This document shows positions 7,752 to 17,187 of a stretch of 64,000 nucleotides of DNA, one piece after another. Within the stretch, counting starts at the first letter, position 1. The number at the start of each line of letters is the position of its first letter. The notes under the pieces were generated by a model. That model saw only the letters and a program-made list of their open reading frames with translations, had not been told where the DNA came from and searched no databases. Both the position numbers and the translations under genes were made by a program. Origin of the DNA: Streptomyces spirodelae (lineage in GTDB: Bacteria; Actinomycetota; Actinomycetes; Streptomycetales; Streptomycetaceae); contig NZ_JAFFZN010000004.1 of the NCBI RefSeq assembly GCF_017676385.1, forward strand, positions 307,064 to 371,063, written 5' to 3'.

Positions 7752-8531
7752 ATGTGCGCCATGGCGGACACAGCAGCACTGTACGGGCTGATCGGGGCAG
7801 TCGGTGGGGCCGTCGTTGGTGCAGGCGGCGCAGTGTTTGGACCATTGCTCCTGCACCGTCGGCAGGCGGCAGAGCGGCAGGAGACGCTGCTGCAGCAGGA
7901 GGAGTGGGAACGTGCGCAGCAGCGTCGTGAGGAGGATCTCCAGCGGCGTCAACAGCAGTTCGAGTTCCGAATGGCCGAAGAGGACAGGCGGGCAGCTGCG
8001 GAGCGAGAGCGGGCTGCCGAGATACGCGCCCGACAATTGGCTGTGACGGAACGCTTGATGCGCATGCGTTCGACCACGCGCGCATGGCATCTTCTCCTTC
8101 TGGATACTTTCGGCGAGTTGAGGCGCGGCCGGTCTGTTGACGCTGAGGCGTTCTCCGAGGCATGGCACGCTGCCAGGGATGCAGTCAACGAGGCTTTCGA
8201 CGAAGCACTCCACGACGGCCTCTGGTTCGCACACGCTCGCTCTGCCCGAACGCTGATAGGTCGCGGCTCGATGGGCCGTGCCGTGTCACCAACCGATCAC
8301 GGGATCGACGTGACTACCCTCGGGGCGGCCCTGTCGTCTGCGACCTACACCATTATTGATTGCGTGGAGGCCGGGTGCCCGTTACCCGAGGACCTGGCCG
8401 CACAGGCGGAGACCATGCTGCTCCACCTCAAAGCCGCCCGGGAGTCACTCGGCGCGTACATCGTCGGCCGACTGGCCGCGCTCGGCGTGGAGGTAGAGCA
8501 CCGCCAGGAGGGGAACGAAGGGGATGGCTGA
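7752..8531 (+). CDS. Membrane-anchored coiled-coil protein, unknown function
   Basis: Protein of about 259 residues starting MCAMADTAALYGLIG. One N-terminal hydrophobic, Gly-rich helix (LYGLIGAVGGAVVGAGGAVFG) is followed by a strongly charged coiled coil of roughly 80 residues rich in Gln, Arg and Glu (ERQETLLQQEEWERAQQRRE and on). The C-terminal half is a folded domain with WHLLLLDTFGEL and several helices. Similar anchor-plus-coil proteins are common and uncharacterised in Streptomyces. ATG 7761 is an equal alternative start. It is probably a separate unit from the upstream gene. No enzymatic motif was seen. Confidence 0.7.
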   Translation: MCAMADTAALYGLIGAVGGAVVGAGGAVFGPLLLHRRQAAERQETLLQQEEWERAQQRREEDLQRRQQQFEFRMAEEDRRAAAERERAAEIRARQLAVTERLMRMRSTTRAWHLLLLDTFGELRRGRSVDAEAFSEAWHAARDAVNEAFDEALHDGLWFAHARSARTLIGRGSMGRAVSPTDHGIDVTTLGAALSSATYTIIDCVEAGCPLPEDLAAQAETMLLHLKAARESLGAYIVGRLAALGVEVEHRQEGNEGDG

Positions 8532-8751
8532 GCGGGGCCTTCAGCGGAGCGGCCTGACTTCGCCGTACGCCTGGCTCGGCCGGGATCGGCCGTTCTTCCG
8601 CTCCACCCGGCCCAGCACTCCACGCACGTACTCTCGCATCCGCCACCGCAGATCCGCCCGCGAGAGCCGGCCCGCATGTTGGGCTGGGCATGGAGGGGGT
8701 TAGTGAAGCCGGTGTGTGCTGCGGAGTTGGAGGCGGCGTTCGCGCGCAGGC

Positions 8752-9014
8752 GGCAAAGGCGAACTGAGTACCGTGCCGGAGATCTGGCCACCGTGAGAAT
8801 GGGACTGCGAGGCGCGCATCGCCACCGAACACCCGACAGAGGCGGAGGTCCGCGCCTGCCGGCTCGCGTTGCGGTTCGACCGAGCCGACCCGGCACTGAG
8901 GGTCCACCGCGGGGGCAGGGCACTGAAGTCAGTCCTGCCGCCGTCCGAGCCGACCCGGGCTACCAGGAGCTTCGCGAGCACCAGAAGCAGCTGCGGGACC
9001 AGGCCCGCCGGATA
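8752..9014 (+). pseudogene. DUF4132-like (MolR/YehI type) gene fragment
   Basis: The plus strand reads GELSTVPEIWPP, an in-frame TGA (8794-8796), EWDCEARIATEHPTEAEVRA and LRFDRADPALRVHRGGRALK. A frame change near 8,930 then gives VRADPGYQELREHQKQLRDQ. The order resembles the middle of WGR/DUF4132 proteins. A second fragment of the same kind at 18.8-19.1 kb shares the DNA string coding for DPGYQEL. It is too broken to act. The rest of 8532-9104 has no gene I can support. Confidence 0.45.
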
Positions 9015-9104
9015 GGGTCGCCAAGGGCCCGTCGACGTGACGCACCGTGGATCGCCGCCATCGGCCGTATGCGAGGGGGCGGTCGGTCCAGCACGGCCGA
9101 GCGG

Positions 9105-10109
9105 TCAGCGGTCTTCCGGCTTCTCTCCCCAGCCTTCGGGAAGTGCTGACGGATCGCCGAGATCCGGTACGATCCGTGCCGTCATCTCTGCGAGCCGCCT
9201 GCAGGTTTCCTCGATTTTCCGTTGGGTTTCGTTACGTTCGCTGATGGCTGCGGCGAGCAGCAGCGCGGTCATCGCAGCGGCGCCGTTGAACGCCTGCAGC
9301 ACGATCATGTTGGTCAGCAGGGTGTGGCCGGTGAACGGACCTGAGCCGCGGGTGGCGGCGAGGATCGCGCTGGTGGACACGGCCAGCGCGCATGGTGCGG
9401 CGGCGGCAAGCTGGAAGCGGAAGGCTGCCCAGATCAGCAGCGGGAAGGCCAGGAAGATCAGCGGTACCCGATTGGTTTCCAGGACGCCGACGCCGATGGT
9501 GGTCGCAACAAGCAGCGCTCCCTCTCCCCACCGGGAGGGTGGCGCGTGCTTCGGCCAGTGCGCCGAGCGGAGGACGAGCAACAGGGGGACGACCACCAGG
9601 ACGCCCATCGCATCACCGGTCCACCAGACCCACCACGTGGGCCAGAAACCGTCGGCGGGCAAGGCGTGAGCGAGGCGCAGGGTGCCACTGCCCACAGTCG
9701 CGCTGATGAGCATCCCGGCGAACCCGCCGAGGAATACCAGTGCGAGCGCGTCTCGGAAGCGGCTGATCCGGGTGCGGAACCCGACGCGGTGTAGGAGCGC
9801 GTAGGAGCAGAGAGGCGCCAATGTGTTGCCCGTGGTGATCGCGAGGGCGGCGGGGACCGATGGCCCGGGTGAGAAATTGATCAGGAAGGCGCCCAGTGCG
9901 ATGCCTGGCCAGATCCGCGGGCCGATCAGGAGCAGGCCCGCCAGCGCGATGCCGGTCGGTGGCCACAAAGGGGTGACCTGGCCGCGCACGAGCTGCTGGA
10001 GCAGTCCCAGCCTGCCCGAGGCGTAATACAGCGCGGCGACGGCGCCGATCTGCAGGACCGTGATGCCACCGCGCCGGAGCCTGTCACGGTGAGTGGCGTT
10101 CATGGGCAC
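9105..10109 (-). CDS. MASE1-domain membrane sensor without output domain
   Basis: Integral membrane protein of 334 residues. Some eight hydrophobic segments carry the marks of the MASE1 sensory domain: QVTPLWPPTGIALAGLLL, a FWPTWWVWWTGDAMGVLVVV segment, and PLIFLAFPLLIWAAFRF. MASE1 is normally joined to a histidine kinase, GGDEF or phosphatase domain. Here only a short cytoplasmic helix (ERNETQRKIEETCRRLAE) follows. The gene lies 181 bp downstream of a GAF-PP2C phosphatase gene on the same strand, so the two may work as a split sensor and effector. The signal is unknown. Confidence 0.8.
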   Translation of the reverse strand: MPMNATHRDRLRRGGITVLQIGAVAALYYASGRLGLLQQLVRGQVTPLWPPTGIALAGLLLIGPRIWPGIALGAFLINFSPGPSVPAALAITTGNTLAPLCSYALLHRVGFRTRISRFRDALALVFLGGFAGMLISATVGSGTLRLAHALPADGFWPTWWVWWTGDAMGVLVVVPLLLVLRSAHWPKHAPPSRWGEGALLVATTIGVGVLETNRVPLIFLAFPLLIWAAFRFQLAAAAPCALAVSTSAILAATRGSGPFTGHTLLTNMIVLQAFNGAAAMTALLLAAAISERNETQRKIEETCRRLAEMTARIVPDLGDPSALPEGWGEKPEDR

Positions 10110-10290
10110 GTCTTCCGGCCGACTCTGCCAGGGCGTTCCTCCACTGCGCCCGCCGAGTCCACCACACTGACGCTCATCTGTGTGACCTTTCGAGATGTGC
10201 CTGCCGGGTTGCTTCAGGTGACCGGCTCGGGAGCGGTGTCGCGCCCTGACGGTTCCTCTTCAGCCGGGTGGCTGCGGGCTGTCCGATACA

Positions 10291-11622
10291 TCAGTGCGGG
10301 GTGCGCAGGGCGAGGATGGCCATGTCGTCGTGCCCGTCGCTGGGGTGATGGTCGGCGAGCGTCTGCACGAAGTCCTTCAAGGGCAGGGCCGCGTGCGTGG
10401 TGGCGAGTTCGGCCAGTTCGTTCAGGCTCTCGTCGATGGAGTGGTCCGGGTGTTCGACGAGACCGTCGGTGAAGAAGACCACGGTGGCGTCCGGGGGCAG
10501 GGGGCGGGTGTGGTCGGGGCGGTGTTGCTCGCTGTTGACGCTCAGCGGCAGTCCGGGGTCGGCGGAAAGGTATTCCGCTCGGCGGTCGGGAGTGATCAGC
10601 AGAGGCGGGATGTGGCCCGCGGTGCTCCAGTGCAGCCTCCATGCGGGCCCGGCGGGTTCGATACGCGCCAGCAGGGCGGTGGTGACGGGGCTGTCCGTGA
10701 TGGCCTGCAGCACACGGTCGAGCTGGGCGAGGACCGCGCTGGGCGGAGTGCGCAGGGTGAACAGCAAGGCGCGCAGCATGTTGCGGGTGGAAGCCATGGC
10801 GGCTGCGACGTTGAGGTCGTGTCCGACCACGTCGCCGATGACGATTGCCACCGCGCCGTCGGGCAACGGGACGGCGTCATACCAGTCGCCGCCCAGGTGG
10901 TGGGGTGCTGCGGCGGGCTGGTAGACGGCGGCTGCGTCGAAGGGCCGCACGTCGGGCAGCGTCGGCAGCAAACGCCGCTGGAACTGTTCGGAGCCGGTAC
11001 GCACCTGTTCAAGGAGACGGACGTTCTCGATCGCGATGCCGGCGGCGGTGGCGAGGGCAGCGACGATGTTCTCGTCGTGGACGTCGAAGGGTTGTCCGTC
11101 GTGCCGCTCGGAGAGATAGAGGTCGCCGTAGATTTCGCCGCGGACGCTGACGGCTACCCCGAGCAGGGTGCGCAGGTGCGGGTGACCGGGCGGGAACCCG
11201 GCGGAGGCCGGGTGGGAGGGGATGTCATCGATCCGCAGGGGTTCTGGGTGGTGGATCAGGTGACCGAGCACGCCCAGGCCACGGGGAAACGCCACCTGGG
11301 AGAGGGCCGCGTGTTCCTGCTCGGACAGGCCGACGGCGATGAACTGCTTCAGGTCCTCGCCGGACTCGTCGAGAACGCCCAGTGCCCCATAGCGGGCGCC
11401 GACCAGATCCATGGCCGTGGACACGATGCGGTGCAGCACCGCAGGCAGCTCCAGCTCCCGGGTGATGGCCACCACCGCGTTCAGCAGGCTCTCGACCCGG
11501 TCCTTGGCAGCGGCCAAGGCGCGCAGCTGCTCGTCGACCCGGAGCAGTTCGGCGTCCAGACGGGCCAGTAGCTCGGGACGGCGTGGCTGGTTCACACCTT
11601 TGTCCTCCTCGTCGCCCGCCAT
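10291..11622 (-). CDS. GAF-PP2C (RsbU-type) serine phosphatase
   Basis: Cytosolic protein of 443 residues. A short coiled coil (LARLDAELLRVDEQLRALAA) leads into a GAF domain (about residues 40-200, with GARYGALGVLDESG and DLYLSER). This is followed by a SpoIIE/RsbU phosphatase (about 225-440) with the metal-site motifs GGDWYDA, IGDVVGHD, FFTDGLVE and GHDDMAIL, all intact. Such enzymes dephosphorylate anti-sigma-factor antagonists and so switch alternative sigma factors. No sigma or anti-sigma gene is nearby. ATG 11622 was chosen because MAGDEEDKG starts the natural protein and the frame upstream is Arg/Cys-rich noise. The downstream partner is the MASE1 gene. Confidence 0.88.
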   Translation of the reverse strand: MAGDEEDKGVNQPRRPELLARLDAELLRVDEQLRALAAAKDRVESLLNAVVAITRELELPAVLHRIVSTAMDLVGARYGALGVLDESGEDLKQFIAVGLSEQEHAALSQVAFPRGLGVLGHLIHHPEPLRIDDIPSHPASAGFPPGHPHLRTLLGVAVSVRGEIYGDLYLSERHDGQPFDVHDENIVAALATAAGIAIENVRLLEQVRTGSEQFQRRLLPTLPDVRPFDAAAVYQPAAAPHHLGGDWYDAVPLPDGAVAIVIGDVVGHDLNVAAAMASTRNMLRALLFTLRTPPSAVLAQLDRVLQAITDSPVTTALLARIEPAGPAWRLHWSTAGHIPPLLITPDRRAEYLSADPGLPLSVNSEQHRPDHTRPLPPDATVVFFTDGLVEHPDHSIDESLNELAELATTHAALPLKDFVQTLADHHPSDGHDDMAILALRTPH

Positions 11623-11789
11623 CACGACCGCCCGGCCGCCCGGCACTCGACAGCCTTGCGGGCCTTGCTGGCCACCGGACCGGTGGTGGCGGAGCCGATC
11701 CTCGCTGCAGTGGCCGTGCCCACCATCACAGCAGCGGCACCTGCCGGTGCGAGAGCCGTGCCTCGATCCGCATAGGGGGCGCAGCGGGT

Positions 11790-12345
11790 CGGCATGGGAC
11801 GGCAGACGATCGCACAGCACCCACCGCCGACCCACACCCCGTTCGGCCCCGGCTTCACCCGCACCGTCGCATCGAAGAAACGGGCAGGCACCGAGTAGCA
11901 GCGCTCCCGGACAGTAACCCTGCGGTCGCAGCGCACCGTCGGCATCAGATCGACCCCGATGTCCTGCTCATCCGCGCGCAGCAGTAGCCCCGCCATCGCC
12001 TCCCGCAGGCCCCGCTTGCGCACATAGTTCCGGACCGCGGAGTACGAGGCACGTACGGGCCGTACTCGGCCACCGGCCGCTGCGGCAGCACCCACTCGGC
12101 GGTGTGCCGCAGCTTCCTCCGCACCGGGGCCTCGCGTAGCGTCGCCTCCAGGGAGCCCTTCAACGGCTGCAGCGCGCACTCCCGCAGCGCGAGCTTCGCT
12201 GTCCGCTTCACCGGCACCGGAGGCCCGATCCCTCTGGTCACCGTGTTCCGCGGCACCCGGCGTTCCTCGGCCACGGCCCACCCGGGTTCCGCGGGCTCTG
12301 CCGCTCGTTCCGGCGGATCCCCTCATGCAGCCACTCACACGATCT
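11790..12345 (-). pseudogene. istA: IS21-family istA relic
   Basis: Pieces of an IstA transposase can be read on the minus strand in shifting frames. They are RRVPRNTVTR (helix-turn-helix), KRTAKLALRECALQPLKGSL, a KLRHTAEW equivalent of the RKQRHT motif, SYSAVRNYVRKR, and RRVTVRERCYSVPARFFDA. This is the order found in the intact istA at 51.3-52.9 kb. The catalytic core between them is missing. The sequence is distinct from the intact copy, so it is an older, independent insertion. Nothing else is recognisable between 11623 and 12516. Confidence 0.6.
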
Positions 12346-12516
12346 GTGCACCCACACTCTCCTGATACGCCCCGGATCAACTCGCACAGGGTACGGCGGC
12401 CCAACAGCCCAGCCGGCCCATTACATCGAAAGCGGCACGTCACCACCATCGTGCAGGGTGGCCTCGACTCGTTGCTGGTGCGATGGCTGCCGTGCCTCCC
12501 GCCCCGCCCCGCGTCA

Positions 12517-12933
12517 CAGGCAGTCAGCTCAGACAGTCGGCCTCCCACCGGCCACTCACCACACGGCCCGGCCGGAGAGAACGAGTCGGCAGGACAACCG
12601 TGCGGCGACCATCTGCGGTGCCTCCACCGGATCCCGGACACGACCCGGACTACCCGGACTACGCAGACCCGGCCCGGTGCGCGGATATCTCACCGGTCAC
12701 CCTCTGCTCACACGGCGAGAGCACCGTCTCATCCGTCTCGGACAGGCGCCGCCCTGCCGCTCGGGGAGGATGGCCGACCCGAAACCGCTGTCGGTTCCCC
12801 GGGCACGCTGACCTCGACGGGGCCGGCAAGCGGGGACCGGACTTGGGGCAGCGGGACCTCAGCCGGTCTCTGTTACCAAGTCGCTGCGGGCTCCATCGTC
12901 ACTCCGCTCGGGGGCTCCGCGGCAGGCGCTGTC
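12517..12933 (+). repeat. Dispersed repeat, copy A
   Basis: About 410 bp that recur in inverted orientation at 18,377-18,786 with long identical blocks. An example is the stretch around 12,700-12,765 (GCGAGAGCACCGTCTCATCC and beyond). Differences are scattered and include a small indel. Frames are not conserved between copies, so it is more likely a non-coding or decayed element than a gene. The left part lies in intergenic DNA, and the right end runs into the 3' end of the coiled-coil gene at 12,859. Confidence 0.75.
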
Positions 12934-13374
12934 CAGGCATCTGCTCGCCGGAGTCAGTGATGGTGGTGACCGGTGCGGTGGTGAGGGAGTCCTCGGCATC
13001 GGGTGTCTCCTGGGAGGGCGAGGCGGGGGAGTGCGGGTGGGTGAGCGAGGCGATGTGGGCGGGTTGAGGTCGGCGAGTACGCCGCGGACCTCCCGCAGTT
13101 CGGTGCGAAGCTGAGTGACGACGTCCTGGACGGTGGTGTTGAGTGCCTCTCCGTTGGAGTTCAGCCTGTTGTAGACCTCGCGGAAGTTCGTGCGCATCCG
13201 GTTGAGCTCGTCGACGACCTCCTTGGCCGTCTTGTCGTGGGCAGCCCGGTTGGCCGACTCCAGTTTCTCGACGCTTTTGTCGAGTGCGTCCCGGAAGTTC
13301 TTGTCCGTGTGCACGACGGCGGTGTGGAGCATCGTCAGGGCGTTGGTGAGGTCCGGGTTGGGCTGGCGGGCCAT
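12859..13374 (-). CDS. Small helical coiled-coil protein
   Basis: Frame of 171 codons starting at ATG 13374 behind GGAGG. Residues 1-95 are helical and charged (NALTMLHTAVVHTDKNFRDA, then EVVDELNRMRTNFREVYNRL), typical of phasin- or apolipoprotein-like coiled coils. The following Pro/Ser/Thr-rich tail (SPRSPTRTPPPRPPRR) is low complexity. The last 20 or so codons, including the stop, lie inside repeat copy A, so the original C-terminus may have been replaced. No function can be assigned. The conserved-looking part is the N-terminal helix region. Confidence 0.55.
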   Translation of the reverse strand: MARQPNPDLTNALTMLHTAVVHTDKNFRDALDKSVEKLESANRAAHDKTAKEVVDELNRMRTNFREVYNRLNSNGEALNTTVQDVVTQLRTELREVRGVLADLNPPTSPRSPTRTPPPRPPRRHPMPRTPSPPHRSPPSLTPASRCLDSACRGAPERSDDGARSDLVTETG

Positions 13375-13923
13375 TTTCCTCCCACTCGTTGCGTTCGGTA
13401 GTCGACCGAGTTCGTTGCGTATGCTGCTTCGGGGGGTGGGGCTTCCCGCGCGGGAAGTTCGGTCAACCGGCCTGAGAGCGGCGGTTGTTCGGATGGAACC
13501 GGCCAGTTCGGGGTGTCCTACTGGCATGCGCCTGCCCGACCGGTGTTGTCCCTTTCCGTGCTTCGCCTGCGGCTCAGTCACGGCGCAGACGAGGATGAGC
13601 AGACAGCGGCAAAGGGGGGATCGTGACGCAGAAGGAGAGCTGGGGCATTGGCGGCCCTCACGTTCTGCCCATTCGGCGTCGTTCCAGGCGCGGTGCTGAT
13701 CGACCAGGTCGGTTGCGATGGAACCGCCGTCGGCCCGGGCTGCCAGTGGTGCCACAGAGCAGCGTGCTGCTCCTGGGGCCCCCTGGCTCGCTTGGTGACG
13801 GGCTCGCTCGGTGCCGGGCTCTATCGCGTGGGCCAGGGCGCGGCTGATCTGGGCGGCCGCGTGCTGGAGGACGGTCAGAACCACCCTCCGTGAGGTGCGG
13901 GGCTACGTACGGTGGGCCGGAGC
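13375..13923. other. Intergenic stretch, possible decayed frame
   Basis: No intact gene. On the minus strand 13,640-13,884 reads a natural-looking peptide (LQHAAAQISRALAHAIEPG, later DQHRAWNDAEWAERE) that belongs to no family I know. It runs without a stop into the leader of the coiled-coil gene and may be a gene fragment. Confidence 0.3.
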
Positions 13924-15366
13924 TCATCCGGCGTCGAGTTCGGCTTCTGGGCGGTGGTTCTTCCCGAGCAGGGTGGCTATGAGGACAGCGCCGAGAGCGA
14001 GGAGGGCGGCAGCGACGGTGAGCGCGAGTGAGAAGCCTTCCGTCGCGGCGCGCAGGGGGGCGCCCTGCGCGGCCAGGGCGTCGCTGCGGTGCGTGGCCAG
14101 AGCGACAAGCACCGCCACCCCCACTGCGCCGCCGACTTGTTGAACGGAATTCAGGACGGCCGAGCCGAGCCCGGCGTTCTCCTCGGTGGTGCCCGTGAGC
14201 GCGGCGACGGTCAGGGCGGGCAGACCCAGTCCGCATCCCAGGCTCGTGACGAGCATGCCGGGCAGCACTCCGGAGGCGTAGCCGTCGCTCGGCGCCACTC
14301 CGGAAAGCAGCAGCAGCCCGGCCACGCTGATCAGGAACGACATGACGAGGGCCGGGCGCAAGCCGAGCCTGACCACCGCCCGGGAGGAGAGCCACATACC
14401 CGTAAGAATGCCGGCACCGTAGGGCAGGTAGGCGAGGCCGGCCGTGAGCGGGCGGTAGCCCAGCACGGTCTGCAGGTGCACCATCAGCAGGAAGGCCATC
14501 GCGTACATGGCGGCGGAGAACAGCAGGGTCGCCCCATTGGCGACGGCGCGGATGCGGAAGGACAGGAACGAGACCGGCACCAGTGGCTCGGCGGTGCGTG
14601 CCTCGACCGCGACGAAGGCGACGGCCAGGAACACGGCCAGAACCAGGGGCCCGACAGCCGCCGTGTCGCCCCAGCCTGATTCCCCGGTCCGGAGCAGTCC
14701 GTAGACCAGGGACACCACAGCGCCGGTGCCGAGTACCGCGCCTGGTGCATCGAGACGTGCCGCGCGCACGGCCCGGCTCTCGGGGACAAGGCGCGGGAGC
14801 AGCGCAACGGCCGCAAGGGCCACCGGCACATTGATCAGGAAGATCCAGCGCCAGGACGCGAGGCCGGTCAGCACGCCGGAGATCACCAGCCCCAGCGTGC
14901 CGCCCAGAGCCGCGACACCTCCCCAGATGCCGAACGCCTTGGCACGCTCCTCGGTGCCGGGAAACAGGAGTGTGATCAGTGCCAGCGCGGCCGGGCTGGC
15001 CATGGCCGCTCCCGCGCCCTGGACGAACCGCCCGGCCACGAGCTGCCAGGGCTCCTGCGCGGTCCCGCAGATGAGGCTCGCCGCACCGAACAGCGCCACC
15101 CCGGTCAGGAAGACGCGTCTGCGGCCCAGCAGGTCGGCCATGCGGCCGAACAGCAGCAACAGCCCGCCGAAGGCGAGGAAATAGGCGTTGACGACCCAGG
15201 CCAGGCCCGTGGGGCTGAAGCCGAGCTCATTGCGCATGCTGGGGAGCGCGACGCTCACCACGTTGTCGTCGAGGACGAGCATGAACTGCACGAGGCACAG
15301 CACTGCCAGGGCCGGCCTGCGGTGCCCAACGGCTTTGGCAGTGGCCGTGGTTGATACCGACATCAT
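13924..15366 (-). CDS. MFS multidrug exporter, DHA2 (EmrB/QacA) type
   Basis: Protein of about 480 residues with 14 predicted helices, the size and layout of the DHA2 drug:proton antiporters. Motif A appears as LLLLFGRMADLLGRRRVFL and motif C-like sequence as WGGVAALGGTLGLVISGVL. Asp in QFMLVLDDNVVSVALPS is the typical helix-1 acidic residue. ATG 15366 or 15363 starts the protein. It diverges from an AraC-type gene, with a perfect palindrome in the gap, so expression is probably controlled by that regulator. Substrate unknown. Confidence 0.88.
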   Translation of the reverse strand: MMSVSTTATAKAVGHRRPALAVLCLVQFMLVLDDNVVSVALPSMRNELGFSPTGLAWVVNAYFLAFGGLLLLFGRMADLLGRRRVFLTGVALFGAASLICGTAQEPWQLVAGRFVQGAGAAMASPAALALITLLFPGTEERAKAFGIWGGVAALGGTLGLVISGVLTGLASWRWIFLINVPVALAAVALLPRLVPESRAVRAARLDAPGAVLGTGAVVSLVYGLLRTGESGWGDTAAVGPLVLAVFLAVAFVAVEARTAEPLVPVSFLSFRIRAVANGATLLFSAAMYAMAFLLMVHLQTVLGYRPLTAGLAYLPYGAGILTGMWLSSRAVVRLGLRPALVMSFLISVAGLLLLSGVAPSDGYASGVLPGMLVTSLGCGLGLPALTVAALTGTTEENAGLGSAVLNSVQQVGGAVGVAVLVALATHRSDALAAQGAPLRAATEGFSLALTVAAALLALGAVLIATLLGKNHRPEAELDAG

Positions 15367-15486
15367 GCCAAGCGTCCTGTCCTCGTGAGCGTCCTGTGGG
15401 AACGCCTGTGGGAACGGTGGCAGCGCCCGTGGCGCGGATGACTGATCGGCATGGGACGACGCTATGCACCGGCCGTGTTGACCGCG

Positions 15487-15515
15487 ATGCGCTACGAGGC
15501 CACGTCGTAGCGCAT
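15487..15515. promoter_or_regulatory. Palindromic operator between exporter and AraC genes
   Basis: ATGCGCTACGA (15487-15497) is repeated as an exact reverse complement at 15505-15515 with a 7-nt spacer. It lies 22 bp before the AraC start and 121 bp before the exporter start. It is a likely binding site for the adjacent AraC protein. Confidence 0.65.
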
Positions 15516-15536
15516 TGGGGACATAGGCTTGGGAGC

Positions 15537-16337
15537 ATGACCGATGCCGTCGTTGGGGCTGTCCCGGCCGGGGTGGGCGCAATCATCGTCGGAACCTTTC
15601 CGTTGGCGCCCGGGCAGTGGTTCATCCCGCACAGCCACCCGCAGCACCAGTTGGCCTGGGCGCGGCGCGGAGTGCTCGGCGTCGCTGTCGACGACGCCTA
15701 CTGGGTTCTGCCGCCCACACGGGCGCTGTGGCTGCCTGCGGGGGTCGTCCACCGGACCGGCGCGACCCGCGAAGCGGTGCTGTGCAGCCTCTACTTCGAA
15801 CCGGATAGATGCGACCAGGACTGGACAGAACCCACACCGGTTGGCATCGACGGGCTGCTGGCCCACCTGATCGCCTACCTCAGCCGCGAGAACCTTCCCG
15901 ATGACGCGCGGCTACGGGCCGAGGCGGTTGTGCTGGATCTGCTGCGCCCGCTGCCGGCCACGCCCATCGATGTGCCGGACCCCGCCGACGACCGCGTACG
16001 CGCAGTGGCCGACGCGCTGCTCACCAACCCCGCGGACCCGCGGAGCCTTGCGGCACACGCACGGTCCGTCGGGGTGAGCCGACGCACCCTGACCCGGCTG
16101 TTCGTCCATGACACCGGCATGAACTTCGACCGCTGGCGGACCCATGCGCGGCTGCGTGCCGCCCTTCCCCTCCTCGCTGAGGGCCGATCCGTTTCCCGGG
16201 TTGCACATACCGTGGGATACGCGACACCGAGTGCCTTCCTCGCGGCGTTCCGGCGAACCGTCGGCACTTCCCCGGGACGCTACCTCAACGGCGACGCTTC
16301 GTTCGAGGCGTCCACTCCGAGCGTCGCCGATGAGTGA
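15537..16337 (+). CDS. AraC-family regulator with cupin N-domain
   Basis: Protein of 266 residues. The N-terminal half is a cupin sensor (GQWFIPHSHPQHQLAWARRG, then ALWLPAGVVHRTG) and the C-terminal hundred residues are a double helix-turn-helix (SLAAHARSVGVSRRTLTRLF, VSRVAHTVGYATPSAFLAAF). Members of this group usually control the exporter transcribed away from them, here the DHA2 gene. ATG 15537 gives the natural cupin start. A long frame further upstream would cross the palindrome and was not used. Confidence 0.85.
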   Translation: MTDAVVGAVPAGVGAIIVGTFPLAPGQWFIPHSHPQHQLAWARRGVLGVAVDDAYWVLPPTRALWLPAGVVHRTGATREAVLCSLYFEPDRCDQDWTEPTPVGIDGLLAHLIAYLSRENLPDDARLRAEAVVLDLLRPLPATPIDVPDPADDRVRAVADALLTNPADPRSLAAHARSVGVSRRTLTRLFVHDTGMNFDRWRTHARLRAALPLLAEGRSVSRVAHTVGYATPSAFLAAFRRTVGTSPGRYLNGDASFEASTPSVADE

Positions 16338-16473
16338 TCACCGCGGGATGCGGACCTGAGGGAACGGGGGAGCCCTGCACCCCGTCGGTCACCTCCGGCG
16401 CGAGAGCACCTCTGGATGGCCGGTGGGACCAGTCGAGCCGAGGACGTCACCGCTGTACCCCGCCCGGCATCCC

Positions 16474-16803
16474 CGCAGACGGTCCGTGCACCCAGGTGAT
16501 CGTAGTCCCAGGCTCGGGAAAGACCCCATCGCCTACGAGGTCGCCCGCCGCCCGAAGTCACCGGGAACGGGCGTCGGCCGGGGCGTTCGGGCAGCGATTG
16601 GTCGGCTTCCGCCTGGCCATCGTGGACGAGGATCACCGTACTGCCCGTCTCGCATCGAAGCCGTGGGCGATCGTCCACGACAGGCCCGCGCCTCCCCCCG
16701 GGGGGCCTACCAGTGCCTGTACACGACCGCCACACCTCAAAGCTGCGAAGATGAGGCCACCTTCGGCAAGCTGGCCTTCGTCCACCCCCCAAGGGGCAGG
16801 TCA
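16474..16803 (+). pseudogene. Superfamily II helicase fragment
   Basis: Two frames together show helicase motifs in the right order: Walker A in TQVIVVPGSGKTPS, motif II as LAIVDEDHRTARL followed by KPWAIVHD, and after a frame change motif III in YTTATPQ with FGKLAFVHPP. This resembles the helicase domain of restriction- or phage-type DEAD/DEAH proteins. Both ends are missing, and the sequence between motifs I and II is too short. It abuts a truncated oxidoreductase gene at about 16,800. Confidence 0.55.
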
Positions 16804-17187
16804 TCGAGGAGGATACGCTTGCCCCCTCGTGACTCCGGCGATCCCCAGCGCGGCGGCGTCGGCCAGGTCCACGCCCTCGGGGACGGTGCCGAGCGAGGCA
16901 GGGCTGACTGCCACCCGCTCCGCCCACGCGTGCGGAGCCATTCCCACTGCGACGCGCGTACCTTCGGGCGGCCCGGAGCCATCGGATGCGGCGCGCACCA
17001 CGACGCCGGCCGCGTCGCGACCGTGCACAGCGCCGGCCGGCCACTGGTGCACGTAATTCAGCTCTCCGAAGTTGAGACCGATGTGCCGTATCTCAACCAA
17101 CGTCTCACCGGCGGACGGTACGGGCTCATCGACGTCGGCGAACCGGACGGGTCCGGCCTCACTGTGATCCACCACAAGGGCGCGCAT
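16801..17187 (-). pseudogene. Zinc-type alcohol dehydrogenase/quinone oxidoreductase, N-terminal fragment
   Basis: Starts at ATG 17187 with MRALVVDHSEAG and shows the GroES-like domain of medium-chain dehydrogenases (HIGLNFGELNYVHQWPAGAV, GRDAAGVVVRAA, EGVDLADAAALGIAGVT). It stops where the NADP-binding domain should begin, because the helicase fragment is joined there. About the first third of a normal 320-residue enzyme remains. Confidence 0.65.
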
